Assembly: GCA_013396635.1 (NCBI GenBank)
Contig: WBMW01005039.1
Coordinates: forward strand, 395,738 to 459,737
DNA length: 64,000 nucleotides
Reading direction: 5' to 3'
DNA from: Penelope pileata
Taxonomy: Eukaryota > Chordata > Aves > Galliformes > Cracidae
Every line of letters starts with the position of its first letter. Position 1 is the stretch's first letter. Both the position numbers and the translations under genes were made by a program. Positions 61,901-64,000 of the stretch are shown piece after piece. The notes beneath the pieces are model-generated. The model saw only the letters and a list, made by a program, of their open reading frames with translations. It searched no databases and was not told where the DNA came from.

Positions 61901-63152
61901 CTGGGAACAGCCATTTCCCACGGCCAGGGGCAGCACCGAGCTCCCTCCCCACCAGCAGCTCACGGAGCTGTGCCCGGCCCGAGGAGGCACCTGTGGTGGC
62001 AATGCAGTCAAAGCCCACGAAGGCGTAGAAACACGTGGCAGCGCCCATCAGGATCCCTTCCAGTTTAAAGGGGACAAAGCCGCCGGATCCGAAGGCTTCC
62101 ATTCTGCAAGAAGTGAGGAGAGCGGTTGGGGCTGCAGGGGTGCAAGGCACCCTCCAGCGCGGTACCGGCCCTGTGCCATGCACAGCCGTTGTCCTGTTGT
62201 CCTCACCTGACCTCCTCCGGCACATCGGGGGACGTGAGGTTGATGTAGTCCTCCAGCGAGAGCTGCCAGTTCTTGATGTTCCCCTTGACGAAGCCGGCGA
62301 TGATGACGAAGCCCAGCACCACCAGGTTGACGGCCGTGAAGATTTTGTTGACCAGGGCGGACTCGCTGACGCCGAAAGCCAGCAGCGCTGGGGACAGAGG
62401 GGTGAGCAGGGACGCACCCACACCGCGTCACCCGCGGTGCCACGAGCCGCTGCGAGGCACTCACCAGTGAGCAGCGCGATCAGGATCAGCGCGAAGAAAT
62501 CCGGGCGCTCGGCCAGCACCCCCGGCAGATGCAGCGTGGTCTTGTTCATGAAGAAGTTGGAGATGTGGTTGCCGATGATGTTGTCAAACGCCGCGCTCCA
62601 CGCTCGGGCCACGCTGGCCGTGCCTGCCCAACAGCAAAGCTGTGCATCAGCCCAAGCCCCGGCACATGGCAGCGCCGGGACAAGCAGAGCAGCACCGGCC
62701 CCGACCCCGTCACGCCACCCTGCTGATCCCCAGCACCCAGCGTGCCGGCACGCTTCCCAGCCCCATCGGCAGCACCACGTACCTATCACGTAGGACAGGA
62801 TGAGGTTCCAGCCGGTGGTGAAAGCCCAGATCTCACCAACCGTAACGTAGCTGTAGAGGTAGGCAGAGCCGGTCTTGGGAACACGGGCCCCGAACTCGGC
62901 GTAGCAGAGCCCGGCCAGTACCGATGAGAGCGCAGCCACCAGGAAGCAGAGGACGATGGAGGGCCCGGCCGTGTCCTTGGCCACTTCCCCGGTCAGCACG
63001 TACACGCCGGCCCCCAGCGTGCTGCCCACCCCCAGGGCGATGAGGTCGAGCGTGGAGAGGCAGCGAGCGAAGCGCGTGTCGTCAGAGCTCAGGTCCACCA
63101 CGCGCCGGCGGATCAGCTTCTTCCCAATGCTGCTCATTTTTCCCCCGAACAT
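58949..63152 (-). CDS. SLC7A3: SLC7A3 / CAT3 cationic amino-acid transporter, complete (11 coding exons)
   Basis: Exons in transcript order: 62783-63152, 62465-62623, 62207-62387, 61991-62103, 61126-61348, 60819-60958, 60638-60740, 60179-60390, 59644-59810, 59306-59414, 58949-59082. They total 1911 nt: 636 residues (human 619) with all phases closing. It imports lysine, arginine and ornithine at the plasma membrane through about 14 membrane helices. Signatures: GVGSTLGAGVYVLTGEVAKD (residues 41-60), GLCYAEFGARVP, Glu107 in SYVTVGE at the same number as the Glu required in CAT1, TTGEEARNPQRSIPIG, MFPMPRVIYAMAEDGLLF, DLVDLMSIGTLLAYSL. An NKTT glycosylation site lies in the exon 2 loop. Start MFGGKMSSIGKKL gives the same N-terminal length as human MPWQAFRRFGQKL, so it is preferred over the internal Met at 63137. 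The C-terminal tail after YGIRNSVEGKN is unlike mammalian CAT3. SLC7A1 or SLC7A2 are less likely given synteny with TEX11. Confidence 0.93.
59966..60040 (-). repeat. tRNA-like / SINE-like relic in SLC7A3 intron 8
   Basis: On the minus strand, tggctgagtgg matches a pol III A box (TRGYNNARNGG), and about 28 nt further ggttcgagccc is close to a B box (GGTTCGANTCC). No acceptor-stem pairing or clean anticodon loop could be drawn, so this is not called a tRNA gene. Confidence 0.35.
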
Positions 63153-63185
63153 CGCGTCCCCTCGCTGCTCAGCTGCTCACGATCC
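63153..63185 (-). other. SLC7A3: SLC7A3 5' UTR part of first coding exon
   Basis: An acceptor ttctcttgcag on the minus strand ends at 63186, so the first coding exon carries 33 nt of 5' UTR and at least one non-coding exon lies upstream. Confidence 0.75.
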
Positions 63186-64000
63186 CTGCAAGAGAAACCA
63201 AGGAGCAGCGTGAAGCTCGGCGTCCTGCGTGGAACCGAGGCCACGTGCAACAGGAGGAGGGTGGGCACCGAGCCCCAGGGACGCGATGGGACAGCACAGC
63301 CCTGCACAGCCCCTGGCAGCGGGAGAGCGCGCTGGAGGCAGACCCAGTGAGTCCGTGGCAGGAAACAGACTCCTTAAGCAAACACGGTGTGGTCCAAGCC
63401 CCGGGGCCCTGGGCACGTCCCAGAGCTTGCCCACTCGTATCCCCACTAATTTGGCAGCTCCAAGATCCCACGGCCCAAACTTGATTGCTGGCACATCCTG
63501 GGCTGCTGCGTGGGTATGCGCAGGGGCGAGGGCAGGGAGACAAAGCATTTCTCCAGCGGATTGGGCAGGCTCTGGTGAGTCACGGGGACATCCAGCACCT
63601 CCCAGCATCTGCATTCGGGGTGCGTGGCCAGACACGCAGCGGGCACGGCACAGAGCGCCCAGCACCCATCCCTTGCCTGCAGATAGCCCAGGGCTGTCCA
63701 TGGGTTGCGATGTGCCACGCTCACAGCTGTCCCCAAAATGCTCTGGGCACCCCATGGAGCTGGGAATGCCCGCAGAGATGTTGTGCCCGGCAGCGCTTCC
63801 CTGCTGCCCGCTGCTCGGGGAACGCAGTGCCCACAGCCCGTGGTTCGGATCAGCACCGGGTGATCCGCTCCCGTGGATGGGGATTAGCAGCTCTGCTCCC
63901 CGGCAGCAGCCCCAGGCAGCCGGCGGGTGCCACTTTCAGCCTTCCCAAGGCTCCGTCCCAGCTCGGGGCAGGCTCCGGGCCGGGTTTCGCGGCACAACGC
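63186..64000. other. SLC7A3 5' intron / upstream sequence
   Basis: GC-rich, with no recognisable coding exon. The upstream non-coding exon and promoter of SLC7A3 may be here or beyond the window edge. Confidence 0.55.

Noticed and set aside
63120..63140. Internal SLC7A3 start at Met 63137
   Set aside because: The upstream Met at 63152 restores the same N-terminal length as human CAT3.
61383..63152. 589-codon minus-strand frame in SLC7A3
   Set aside because: Only three blocks of it are transporter exons; the rest is intron read-through, shown by GT/AG sites and alignment to CAT proteins.
1..64000. CRISPR arrays, phage genes, defence islands, operons or riboswitches
   Set aside because: The window is plainly vertebrate genomic DNA with spliced genes; no regularly spaced repeats or prokaryotic gene clusters were seen.

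Overview
This is a vertebrate nuclear genomic window. All recognisable genes have spliced coding exons with GT/AG junctions and metazoan orthologues. Short CR1 LINE 3' ends (with the bird-type ATAGAATCA terminus) point to a bird, most likely galliform; the species itself cannot be fixed from sequence alone. There are no bacterial, phage, CRISPR or viral genes.

Layout, left to right: (1) about 1-16,600, plus strand: the 3' half of DLG3 (SAP102), a synaptic MAGUK scaffold, covering the PDZ3-SH3 linker, SH3, hinge, guanylate-kinase-like domain and 3' UTR. (2) about 16,600-20,400: intergenic. (3) about 20,430-49,926, minus strand: the complete TEX11 (ZIP4H) meiosis gene in 29 coding exons that join to one open frame of 901 codons. 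(4) about 49,927-50,191: a GC-rich, CCAAT-containing bidirectional promoter. (5) 50,192-about 52,770, plus: a four-exon NCBP2-like cap-binding protein (NCBP2L). (6) 54,946-56,026, minus: a PRSS23-like secreted serine protease with one coding exon. (7) about 57,880-63,185, minus: the complete SLC7A3 (CAT3) cationic amino-acid transporter in 11 coding exons, 636 codons.

In humans DLG3, TEX11 and SLC7A3 are neighbours on Xq13.1, so this is conserved synteny. Here NCBP2L and a PRSS23-like gene sit between TEX11 and SLC7A3. The genes do not form an operon or pathway: DLG3 is neuronal, TEX11 meiotic, NCBP2L nuclear RNA, the protease secreted, and SLC7A3 a plasma-membrane transporter.

The most interesting signals are: two DLG3 hinge exons whose reading phases force exactly one of them to be used; the compact TEX11/NCBP2L divergent promoter; a sharp base-composition switch that coincides with TEX11; a T19 tract in one TEX11 splice acceptor; and a few unexplained coding-like stretches in TEX11 introns. 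I found no convincing undescribed biological system.
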